Below, piece after piece: positions 1-4,762 of a stretch of 5,026 nucleotides of DNA. The notes below the pieces were generated by a model. That model saw nothing but the letters and a program-made list of their open reading frames with translations. It did not search any database and had not been told where the DNA came from. This DNA comes from Bacillota bacterium (GTDB lineage: Bacteria > Bacillota > Clostridia > Lachnospirales > Cellulosilyticaceae), in assembly GCA_023415525.1 (NCBI GenBank), contig JAEZKI010000153.1, positions 1 through 5,026 on the forward strand, given 5' to 3'. How positions within the stretch are numbered: position 1 is the stretch's first letter; every line of letters starts with the position of its first letter. Position numbers and translations under genes: made by a program.

Positions 1-1350
1 ATGGGAAAATTATTTGGAACAGATGGTGTGAGAGGAGTAGCTAATACGGAGCTTACAGGGAAACTAGCTTTCCAAGTAGGCCAAGCTGGCGCCTATGTTT
101 TAACAAAAGAGACAAAAAAACAACCTAAAATAATTGTTGCAAGAGATACCCGTATTTCAGGGACGATGTTAGAAGCTGCTCTTGTAGCAGGGATTTGTTC
201 AGTAGGAGCTAAAGCTATTTCAATTGGTGTTGTGCCAACACCAGCTGTTGCTTATTTAACAAGAGAATTAGGTGCAGATGCAGGCGTTATGATTTCTGCC
301 TCTCATAATCCTTTAGAATTTAATGGCATTAAATTTTTCAACTCAGAAGGTTATAAACTCAGAGATGAATTAGAAGAAGAGATTGAAAATCTTATTCTTA
401 CTAGAAGTGATAACATCCCACTTCCTATAGGAGAAAATGTAGGAACATGGGATATGAATCATTCGGTTATTGAAAAATATATAGATTTTGCATGTAGTAC
501 TATTCCTGGAGATCTCAAAGGGATTAAAGTACTTATAGACTGTGCAAATGGAGCAGCTTCAGAGGTGGCTCCAATAGCATTACAAAGATTAGGTGCAGAT
601 GTAGAAGTGATTCATTATAAGCCTAACGGTGTTAATATTAATAAGCTTTGTGGTTCTACTCATATGGGGGATTTACAAAGTCAAGTGGTCGGTCGTGGGA
701 TGGAAGTTGGTGTAGCTTTTGATGGTGATGCTGACAGATGTTTAGCAGTAGATGAAAAAGGTGAGATGATAGATGGAGACCAGATTTTAAGTATTATAGG
801 TTTAGATATGAAAAAATCGGGTACATTAAAACGTAATACTATTGTAGCAACCGTTATGAGTAATCTAGGTCTTACAGTTATGAGCAAAGAAAAAGATGTT
901 AATTTGATTCAGACCCGTGTAGGTGATAGATATGTATTAGAGAAAATGTTAAAACATAACTATAACTTAGGTGGTGAACAATCAGGGCACGTTATTTTTT
1001 TAGATTTCAATACAACAGGAGATGGACTGATTACAGCTATTCAACTCCTTTATGTAATGAAAAAAACAGGGAAGCCTCTTTCTGAACTTAAAAAATATAT
1101 GCAAGTTTTTCCACAAGTACTTGTAAATGCACGAGTTAGAAATGAGGATAAACATGCTTATCTGGAAGATTTGGAAATTCAAGAAGCCATTGAAAAATTA
1201 GAGGATAAATTTAAAGGTGAAGGAAGAGTACTTATTCGACCTTCAGGAACAGAACCTTTAGTTAGAGTTATGATAGAAGGTAAAGATAAGGTTGTCATTG
1301 AACAAGAAGCTCAGAAGTTGGCCAAACTTATAGAAGAACGTCTAAATTAA
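1..1350 (+). CDS. glmM: Phosphoglucosamine mutase GlmM
   Basis: This 449-residue protein has the normal full length for GlmM, a cytoplasmic enzyme that converts glucosamine-6-phosphate to glucosamine-1-phosphate on the way to UDP-N-acetylglucosamine, the precursor of peptidoglycan. The N-terminus carries the family signature KLFGTDGVRG. The phosphoserine loop ISASHNP spans residues 98-104, with the catalytic serine at about 101. The metal-binding loop DGDADR is at 241-246, the sugar-binding loop GGEQSGH at 324-330, and the phosphate-binding loop RPSGTEPLVRV at 413-423. SASHNP plus GEQSGH distinguishes it from phosphomannomutases and phosphoglucomutases of the same superfamily. The start codon is the first base of the window, so the ribosome binding site and any upstream operon partner cannot be seen. 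A hairpin follows 12 bases after the stop, so it is probably the last gene of its transcript. No glmS or glmS ribozyme is visible downstream. Confidence 0.97.
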   Translation: MGKLFGTDGVRGVANTELTGKLAFQVGQAGAYVLTKETKKQPKIIVARDTRISGTMLEAALVAGICSVGAKAISIGVVPTPAVAYLTRELGADAGVMISASHNPLEFNGIKFFNSEGYKLRDELEEEIENLILTRSDNIPLPIGENVGTWDMNHSVIEKYIDFACSTIPGDLKGIKVLIDCANGAASEVAPIALQRLGADVEVIHYKPNGVNINKLCGSTHMGDLQSQVVGRGMEVGVAFDGDADRCLAVDEKGEMIDGDQILSIIGLDMKKSGTLKRNTIVATVMSNLGLTVMSKEKDVNLIQTRVGDRYVLEKMLKHNYNLGGEQSGHVIFLDFNTTGDGLITAIQLLYVMKKTGKPLSELKKYMQVFPQVLVNARVRNEDKHAYLEDLEIQEAIEKLEDKFKGEGRVLIRPSGTEPLVRVMIEGKDKVVIEQEAQKLAKLIEERLN

Positions 1351-1362
1351 ATATTTTAAATA

Positions 1363-1396
1363 AAACGACTATGCTAAGGAATGAGTATAGTCGTTT
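1363..1396 (+). terminator. Hairpin terminator after glmM
   Basis: AAACGACTAT at 1363-1372 pairs perfectly with ATAGTCGTTT at 1387-1396. The stem extends through a G-U pair and two more pairs to 1375/1384, leaving an 8-base loop. The T tract afterwards is weak (TCGTTTAGTATTATAT), so termination may be incomplete. Its position 12 bases after the glmM stop supports the call. Confidence 0.7.
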
Positions 1397-1505
1397 AGTA
1401 TTATATAAGAGTGGTTGTTAAGTCATGAAAATGTACCCTATAAAGTAGAGTACTAAATAAAGAGATTATGCAATGTTTAAAAGATGATTTCTGTATCCTA
1501 TTAAT

Positions 1506-1522
1506 AGGGACGGGCCATTCCT
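1506..1522 (-). repeat. RAYT-linked repeat, left copy 1 (divergent)
   Basis: Read on the minus strand this is AGGAATGGCCCGTCCCT. It differs at three positions from the AAGAATGACCTGTCCCT sequence found three times to the right of the transposase gene. It abuts the palindrome at 1497-1508. It is followed on the plus strand by TCCTGATTAA (1519-1528), a block that recurs in the transposase leader. Confidence 0.6.
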
Positions 1523-1590
1523 GATTAACTAACTCATCTATTAAGCTATATATTCGTGAACTCAAGTGAGTAAAAGAAAATAAAAAATTA

Positions 1591-1607
1591 AGGGACAGGC
1601 CATTCTT
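1591..1607 (-). repeat. RAYT-linked repeat, left copy 2
   Basis: The minus strand reads AAGAATGGCCTGTCCCT, one mismatch from the right-hand consensus. It lies in the orientation opposite to the right-hand copies, so left and right clusters form inverted repeats around the transposase gene and the small gene beside it. Confidence 0.75.
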
Positions 1608-1613
1608 AAAACT

Positions 1614-1630
1614 AAGGACAGGTTATTCTT
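1614..1630 (-). repeat. RAYT-linked repeat, left copy 3
   Basis: The minus strand reads AAGAATAACCTGTCCTT, two mismatches from the right-hand consensus. The match extends upstream: ATCAAGAAT precedes ACCTGTCC both here and in right copy 3 at about 3330-3349. It starts 23 bases from left copy 2, so the two form a short direct array. Confidence 0.7.
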
Positions 1631-1723
1631 GATATACATATAGTTCAAGAGATAAATCATTATTATATGATGAATAGAAAGCTTGATATTATAGGATACT
1701 ATATTATGGGTATATTAATGCGC

Positions 1724-1732
1724 TAAGGAGGT
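1724..1732 (+). promoter_or_regulatory. Strong ribosome binding site for the gene at 1740
   Basis: TAAGGAGGT at 1724-1732 is a near-perfect complement to the 16S rRNA tail and ends 7 bases before the ATG at 1740. It fixes the start and argues that the small ORF is a translated gene. Confidence 0.85.
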
Positions 1733-1739
1733 ATTAAAG

Positions 1740-2054
1740 ATGGTAGAGCAAGCAGATGATAATACACTGAGCTTTCCGAATACAGTTAATAAAATTGTAT
1801 CAGAAGGAGGAGAGAATGCAAAAGAGATTATAAAACTTATAAAGCAAAGTGGGAAAGTAAGGGGATATGAGCTTTCAGATGGAAAACAGATTTCCGTAGA
1901 AGAAGCTATTTCAATGGCAAAAGAAAATATGCTTAAAAATGTGGGAGTATCTATATCAAAGGATGGAAGTGAATATATTCGTTCCTTAGCTGATGGTGAT
2001 GAATCCAATAACTTAGGGAATTTACCATCGATTACTTTTGATAAAGACAGTTAA
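1740..2054 (+). CDS. Small DUF3892-like protein
   Basis: This 104-residue protein has no signal peptide or membrane segment and is probably cytoplasmic. Residues about 39-98 look like the DUF3892 family. There is a KVRGYELSDGKQIS strand-turn-strand (39-52), a short helix EEAISMAKEN, then NVGVSISKDGSEYIRSLADG and a closing NNLGNLPSI. The combination 'dG..ylRS..D....NLg.LP' is the part I recognise. The family has no established function that I know of; members are small and common in Firmicutes. The N-terminal 38 residues are polar and variable. The gene has an excellent ribosome binding site and a terminator-like hairpin 36 bases after its stop, so it looks like a single-gene transcript. It is convergent with the transposase gene at 2236-3129 and lies between the left and right repeat clusters, so it might travel with them, but it may also be a bystander. 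Confidence 0.75.
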   Translation: MVEQADDNTLSFPNTVNKIVSEGGENAKEIIKLIKQSGKVRGYELSDGKQISVEEAISMAKENMLKNVGVSISKDGSEYIRSLADGDESNNLGNLPSITFDKDS

Positions 2055-2089
2055 TTTTAGTTAAAACTTAATTATTAATAGATCATTTG

Positions 2090-2122
2090 AAGGGGTAATT
2101 GCACTAAGCAATGCTCCTTTTT
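2090..2122 (+). terminator. Terminator after the DUF3892-like gene
   Basis: ATTGC (2098-2102) pairs with GCAAT (2108-2112) around a 5-base loop. After a 2x2 internal mismatch, AAGGGG (2090-2095) pairs with TCCTTT (2115-2120) using two G-U pairs. A run of five T (2118-2122) follows directly. Position and T tract fit an intrinsic terminator, although the stem is interrupted. Confidence 0.6.
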
Positions 2123-2235
2123 ACAGATACAGATAATTTTTAATTCCAAAATGAGGTAGTTATAATAAAAGAATATGGTTATACATATGAATAAAATTGG
2201 CATATCAATAAGACCTAATGGTAGCCTGAAGTAGG

Positions 2236-3129
2236 TCATAATAGAAGGCGATTAAGTAACGTAGGATAGGCATCTATATAGTCAATTCCTTTAGTTACTA
2301 GTTTCGAAATACTTGATTGCGTAATGTTACCTAATATTACCGCTATAACTTTATGAGGAATTTCACAGAAACAAACCATAAGATAACAGCATAGAGCACG
2401 AAATTCTATATATTTTATATGACGCTTGGCATAAAGCCTGTTAGGAGAGATACCTAAATGTTCAGCAGTGGCTTCGATAATTTCCTTCGGGGTACGAGTA
2501 CGCAGGATAATATGACGTTCACTGAGATATTGGTATTTTTCAGGAATAAAGTTAAATTGTAAGCACGCTATTTCATCTTTAGTGGAAGAAGCGCATAAGG
2601 AGATATAGTTTAGATAATTATCTGGATGGGTAAGATCAAAAATTTTAGTTAGATAGGATGTATTAATAATCCCAAATCGATCTGTATTATTTATATAATC
2701 AGGTAGACTAGAGTAAGGATAATCATATATATGATTCTTATAATTGGGTAAGTCGCTAGGATTAGCATGAATATAAATGGAGGCGTTAATGAAATATTGA
2801 TTAGATGAAATAATTTCGCTTTTAAATCTTCCTTGGAAGACAGGACCTATACGATGGTATTTTTTATTATAATAGCAGGCATAGAAGGAGTTGATGAAAT
2901 GCATAATCTTTGAGATATTTGAGCCTAGAGGATCAAGAATAAAATGAGCATGATTATCCATTAGGCAAAAAGAATATATATTAAAGTAATATTTTTTCTT
3001 TGCAATAGATATAACCTCAAGATAGGTTTCTTTATCTTCATTTTCCTTGAATAGGAGTACTTCAGAAATACTCCGAATCATTATATGATACATAGCGTCT
3101 GATTTTGTTTCTCTTGCACATCTGGGCAT
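2236..3129 (-). CDS. REP-associated tyrosine transposase (Y1/HUH) with DnaA-like C-terminal domain
   Basis: This 297-residue protein belongs to the Y1 transposase (IS200-like, RAYT) superfamily, single-strand DNA nucleases that cut at hairpin-associated repeats through a tyrosine-DNA link. The HUH motif is NHAHFIL, with metal ligands His60 and His62. The likely nucleophile is Tyr119 in IYIHANP (118-124), matching the family's YIHLNP helix. GPVFQGRFKSE (95-105) is another family hallmark. MPRCARETKSDAMYHIMIRS at the N-terminus is the usual opening. After a linker of about 80 residues, residues 214-285 (from PKEIIEATAEHLGIS) resemble the helix-turn-helix of DnaA domain IV, a fusion seen in many Firmicute members. 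All catalytic residues are present and the frame is intact, so it may be active. AGGAGG (3139-3144) lies 9 bases before the ATG and sits in a hairpin. No clear terminator follows; a weak GACCTA/TAGGTC stem (2212-2237) overlaps the stop codon. Confidence 0.88.
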   Translation of the reverse strand: MPRCARETKSDAMYHIMIRSISEVLLFKENEDKETYLEVISIAKKKYYFNIYSFCLMDNHAHFILDPLGSNISKIMHFINSFYACYYNKKYHRIGPVFQGRFKSEIISSNQYFINASIYIHANPSDLPNYKNHIYDYPYSSLPDYINNTDRFGIINTSYLTKIFDLTHPDNYLNYISLCASSTKDEIACLQFNFIPEKYQYLSERHIILRTRTPKEIIEATAEHLGISPNRLYAKRHIKYIEFRALCCYLMVCFCEIPHKVIAVILGNITQSSISKLVTKGIDYIDAYPTLLNRLLL

Positions 3130-3138
3130 AGGGCATAA

Positions 3139-3192
3139 CCTCCTGATTAATATTTTTTAAGTATGAACAACTATTCGAAAAATTAATCAGGA
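3139..3192 (-). promoter_or_regulatory. Hairpin covering the transposase ribosome binding site
   Basis: TCCTGATTAAT (3141-3151) and ATTAATCAGGA (3182-3192) are a perfect 11-bp inverted repeat. With one bulged base at 3152 the pairing continues for four A-T pairs (3153-3156 with 3178-3181). In the minus-strand mRNA the 3' arm includes AGGA of the AGGAGG ribosome binding site (3139-3144). A folded leader would therefore hide much of that site from ribosomes. Similar sequestration is known for several transposase mRNAs; here it is a prediction from base pairing. Confidence 0.6.
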
Positions 3193-3249
3193 TAGATTTA
3201 TAAAAAGAGTAGAAAAGAAAGAGCTGCCCCTAAAGGAAGATCAAGATTA
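3193..3249 (+). repeat. Purine-rich tract with a decayed repeat copy
   Basis: The tract is almost entirely A and G on the plus strand apart from GAGCTGCCCCT (3221-3231), which resembles the CCTGTCCCT end of the repeat. It begins after TTAATCAGGA (3183-3192), the block that adjoins left copy 1 in inverse orientation. It may be a degenerate fourth right-hand copy. Confidence 0.35.
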
Positions 3250-3266
3250 AAGAATGACCTGTCCCT
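3250..3266 (+). repeat. RAYT-linked repeat, right copy 1
   Basis: AAGAATGACCTGTCCCT, identical to right copies 2 and 3. It lies about 120 bases upstream of the transposase start codon. Confidence 0.8.
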
Positions 3267-3284
3267 CTAGACCAAGAAAAGATG

Positions 3285-3301
3285 AAGAATGACCTGTCCC
3301 T
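3285..3301 (+). repeat. RAYT-linked repeat, right copy 2
   Basis: AAGAATGACCTGTCCCT again, starting 35 bases after copy 1. The spacer is purine-rich (AAGAAAAGATG), like the other spacers. Confidence 0.8.
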
Positions 3302-3332
3302 AAAGAAAGATTAAAGATTAAAAGAAAAGATC

Positions 3333-3349
3333 AAGAATGACCTGTCCCT
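3333..3349 (+). repeat. RAYT-linked repeat, right copy 3
   Basis: AAGAATGACCTGTCCCT, starting 48 bases after copy 2. The preceding AGATC extends the match to left copy 3. Confidence 0.8.
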
Positions 3350-3400
3350 CAAAAAACTCGAACCCTCAAAAAAACTCAAGATCACAAGAAAGACATCAAG
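3346..3400 (+). repeat. Decaying tail of the repeat array
   Basis: CCCTCAAAAAACTCGAA (3346-3362) is repeated almost exactly at 3363-3380 (CCCTCAAAAAAACTCAAG). ATCACAAGAAAGACATCAAG then echoes the purine-rich spacers of the upstream array. It looks like a truncated continuation of the right-hand repeats. Confidence 0.45.
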
Positions 3401-3401
3401 A

Positions 3402-3419
3402 TTCCTAAAGATTTAGGAA
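3402..3419. repeat. Perfect 8-bp inverted repeat
   Basis: TTCCTAAA and TTTAGGAA flank GA, giving an 18-base near-palindrome. It lies just beyond the right repeat array. A comparable palindrome (CCTATTAATAGG, 1497-1508) adjoins the outermost left repeat. Confidence 0.6.
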
Positions 3420-3425
3420 AAAGAG

Positions 3426-3448
3426 AAGCGATAGGGGGGCTATCGCTT
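3426..3448 (-). terminator. Strong hairpin with G5/C5 loop, probable minus-strand terminator
   Basis: AAGCGATAG (3426-3434) and CTATCGCTT (3440-3448) form a perfect 9-bp stem around five G. On the minus strand the stem is followed by CTCTTTTTCC, a usable T tract; on the plus strand no T tract follows. It may shield the transposase gene from leftward readthrough. It could instead be an element-end structure, given its place next to the repeat array. Confidence 0.5.
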
Positions 3449-3449
3449 A

Positions 3450-4200
3450 AGAGATATAGAGTCTATTAATTTCTTTAAACAAAATTAGGGTTTATGAGAT
3501 AATTTTAATGGGGAGGAATCATAATTACCTCGTGATTAGTATATCCCTATTGAGATAAAATATGTAGAGTGAGCAAGTTCCTTAACATGGAAATGAATAA
3601 ATTGAGCTATAAATAAAATGGATGGAAAGTTTAGTGAGACTAGAAAGTATTTTTAGGAAAAGGAGAGAGAAAAGATAGCGTAAAAACAAAAGGTATTAAA
3701 GTTATAATTGATTAATATAATGAGTAGTAGGACTAGCAGTGTATCTAATAGTGTAGGTATAGTGGTTAATGATGCAAAATAATAAATGTAAAAGAGTCAA
3801 TGTAAAATACAACTCAACTAGAAAAATTTTAATAATGAATACTCCTGTGATAGGATTCATGAACTATGAAAAATTAAATGGAATGGATATTTATTATAAT
3901 CACAATGATTGCATAAATTCTCTTGAAAACAAATATCAAAGTTTTAGGGAGTGTCATTTTCTATCCTTGGCCTCATGACACCAGAGGAAATCTTTGAATA
4001 GCAATTAGAACTCATATATTTTATTTTTGTAATTCATGAAAAAATATAAAATAAGTAAGTAAAATGTATGCAGGAGAGAGTACAAACAATCTAAGAAGAA
4101 TATATAAAATTTACCTATATACTTAAGGGGGGGTAAGCATATATAATAGGTGTAGGGTGTGTCCCTATATTATGGGATGTGAAAGACTTTTATTATAGAG
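3450..4200. other. Long AT-rich region without a convincing gene
   Basis: I see no recognisable coding sequence or RNA family here. Short open frames lack ribosome binding sites, for example a 20-codon frame at 3720-3782 and another at 4064-4126. Inverted repeats are present: GTGTCAT/ATGACAC (3951-3957 with 3975-3981), TATTTTAT/ATAAAATA (4017-4024 with 4046-4053), and TCCC/GGGA around an 8-base loop near 4162-4178. CTATATTATGGG at 4165-4176 also occurs at 1699-1710 upstream of the DUF3892-like gene. The stretch may be a decayed gene, an untranslated leader or unrecognised mobile DNA. Confidence 0.5.
3769..3978 (+). CDS. Doubtful 69-residue ORF, no known family
   Basis: The frame opens with two consecutive ATG codons and encodes 69 residues, with no domain, signal peptide or membrane segment that I recognise. 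No good ribosome binding site precedes either ATG (TGTAGGTATAGTGG is the nearest sequence) or the internal ATG at 3835. The composition (many Asn, Lys, Tyr, Ile) is what AT-rich non-coding DNA gives in translation. A GTGTCAT/ATGACAC inverted repeat covers its 3' end. It is the longest plus-strand frame in this spacer, so it is listed, but it is more likely spurious or a gene remnant than a functional gene. Confidence 0.15.
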   Translation: MMQNNKCKRVNVKYNSTRKILIMNTPVIGFMNYEKLNGMDIYYNHNDCINSLENKYQSFRECHFLSLAS

Positions 4201-4246
4201 CCGTAGGTTATTCGGTTATATTATGAAACCGTACATTATACGGAGG
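4201..4246 (+). promoter_or_regulatory. Nested leader hairpin and ribosome binding site of the zinc-ribbon gene
   Basis: CCGTA (4201-4205) can pair with TACGG (4239-4243). Inside it, CGGTT (4213-4217) pairs with AACCG (4227-4231). The outer 3' arm ends within GGAGG (4242-4246), the ribosome binding site, which is 8 bases before ATG 4255. Folding could reduce access to the site. The stems are short, so a regulatory role is only a suggestion; I do not recognise a riboswitch class. Confidence 0.4.
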
Positions 4247-4254
4247 GGGTGCCA

Positions 4255-4569
4255 ATGTTGGATGAGTACAAAAAAATGGGTGGCGATGAGGAGCAGACCA
4301 TTTACTGTAATTGCTGCGCAAAGCCAATTGAGAGAACTAAGATAATTGGCAAATATGTAGATCATCTACATGTTGAGAAAGCTTGGGGATATTTTTCTTC
4401 TAAGGACTTAATGGGGCATTCTTTTAACATCTGTGAGAAGTGTTATGATGAGTGGATTTCTAGTTTTGTTATTCCAGTAGCAGAATTTGGTATAGAAGAA
4501 CTTAGAATTTGTTCAGAAGAAGAGATGCAACAACTTAATGTGGCATATGCTCAGCAATTAGCCAAATAA
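4255..4569 (+). CDS. Small zinc-ribbon-like hypothetical protein
   Basis: From ATG 4255 this is a 104-residue soluble protein. An in-frame GTG at 4249 would add two residues, but it lies only 2 bases from GGAGG (4242-4246), whereas ATG 4255 lies 8 bases away, so the ATG is preferred. Two CxxC knuckles, C18-x2-C21 and C60-x2-C63, would bind one metal ion, as in zinc ribbons or treble clefs. Between them lie DHLHVEKAWGYFSSKD and GHSFNICEKCYDEWI, and then FVIPVAE. I recall unnamed small proteins with this 'WGYFS-KD...H-F-CE-CYD...IPV' layout in Lachnospiraceae-type genomes, with no assigned function. The C-terminal 25 residues are acidic and probably helical. No partner gene lies in the same transcript, and hairpins follow 42 and 104 bases after the stop. 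Confidence 0.8.
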   Translation: MLDEYKKMGGDEEQTIYCNCCAKPIERTKIIGKYVDHLHVEKAWGYFSSKDLMGHSFNICEKCYDEWISSFVIPVAEFGIEELRICSEEEMQQLNVAYAQQLAK

Positions 4570-4610
4570 GGTGCACTTAATTGAGGTAGCAACTTAAATC
4601 ATTTTAAAAA

Positions 4611-4641
4611 GGAGCTGTGGCACTAAGATGTGAACTGCTCC
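4611..4641 (+). other. Imperfect hairpin after the zinc-ribbon gene
   Basis: GGAGC (4611-4615) pairs with GCTCC (4637-4641). GT pairs with AC after a T-T mismatch, and CAC (4621-4623) pairs with GTG (4630-4632) around TAAGAT. There is no T tract, so it is a weak terminator at best. Its 3' half is also the putative end of the insertion sequence at 4631, so the pairing may be incidental. Confidence 0.35.
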
Positions 4642-4672
4642 CCACCAAGTAGGTAATTAAAAAAAAACTTTT

Positions 4673-4705
4673 CTGCCAGTAGATTATAGTCTACTGGCAG
4701 TTTTT
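4673..4705 (+). terminator. Strong, probably bidirectional intrinsic terminator
   Basis: CTGCCAGTAGA (4673-4683) and TCTACTGGCAG (4690-4700) form a perfect 11-bp stem around TTATAG, followed by TTTTT (4701-4705). On the other strand a long T run (the A run at 4659-4667) lies a few bases beyond the stem. It can therefore end both the zinc-ribbon gene transcript and leftward transcription from the insertion sequence remnant. Confidence 0.85.
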
Positions 4706-4762
4706 ATGCTACCTTAAAATATATTTGGTATTTTTCTAGTGGAATTGAGGCACCTAAGCTTC

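Larger units (their letters stand above)
1397..1723. other. Spacer between glmM and the DUF3892-like gene
   Basis: No gene is supported here. The stretch holds a small imperfect hairpin bounded by GTAC at about 1434-1454, a perfect 12-base palindrome CCTATTAATAGG at 1497-1508, and the three left-hand repeats annotated separately. An ATCAT/ATGAT inverted repeat lies near 1656-1670. I could not find a convincing sigma-A promoter with correct spacing in front of the gene at 1740. TTGATA occurs at 1629 and 1683, but neither has a good -10 element 17 bases downstream. Confidence 0.5.
1506..3349. mobile_element. Putative RAYT module bounded by inverted repeat clusters
   Basis: Three repeat copies at 1506-1630 and three at 3250-3349 lie in opposite orientation on either side of a DUF3892-like gene and a Y1/HUH transposase. 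RAYT genes are known to sit among inverted copies of the short repeats they recognise. The outer limits are inferred from the outermost repeats; no target duplication is visible, and this family is not expected to make one. The DUF3892-like gene may be cargo or may predate the insertion. Confidence 0.55.

Noticed and set aside
681..1182. Minus-strand open frames inside glmM (681-887 and 1000-1182)
   Set aside because: They lie wholly within the well-supported glmM, lack ribosome binding sites and have compositions typical of antisense translation.
1715..2008. Minus-strand 97-codon frame opposite the DUF3892-like gene
   Set aside because: It mirrors a gene with a recognisable domain and an excellent ribosome binding site; its Ser/Phe/Ile-rich sequence is typical of antisense translation.
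2212..2237. GACCTA/TAGGTC stem as terminator of the transposase gene
   Set aside because: Only 6 bp with a 14-base loop, overlapping the stop codon and followed by just TTATT on the minus strand; too weak to annotate.
1506..3349. Possible CRISPR array from the short repeated motif
   Set aside because: Copies are only 17 bases, spacers vary widely and are purine-rich, the clusters are inverted relative to each other and no cas gene is present.
3346..3380. TCGAACCCT as a tRNA T-loop fragment
   Set aside because: No acceptor stem, anticodon arm or D arm can be found around it; it is part of a short direct repeat.
4249..4254. GTG at 4249 as start of the zinc-ribbon gene
   Set aside because: It lies 2 bases from the ribosome binding site, too close for initiation; ATG 4255 has 8-base spacing.
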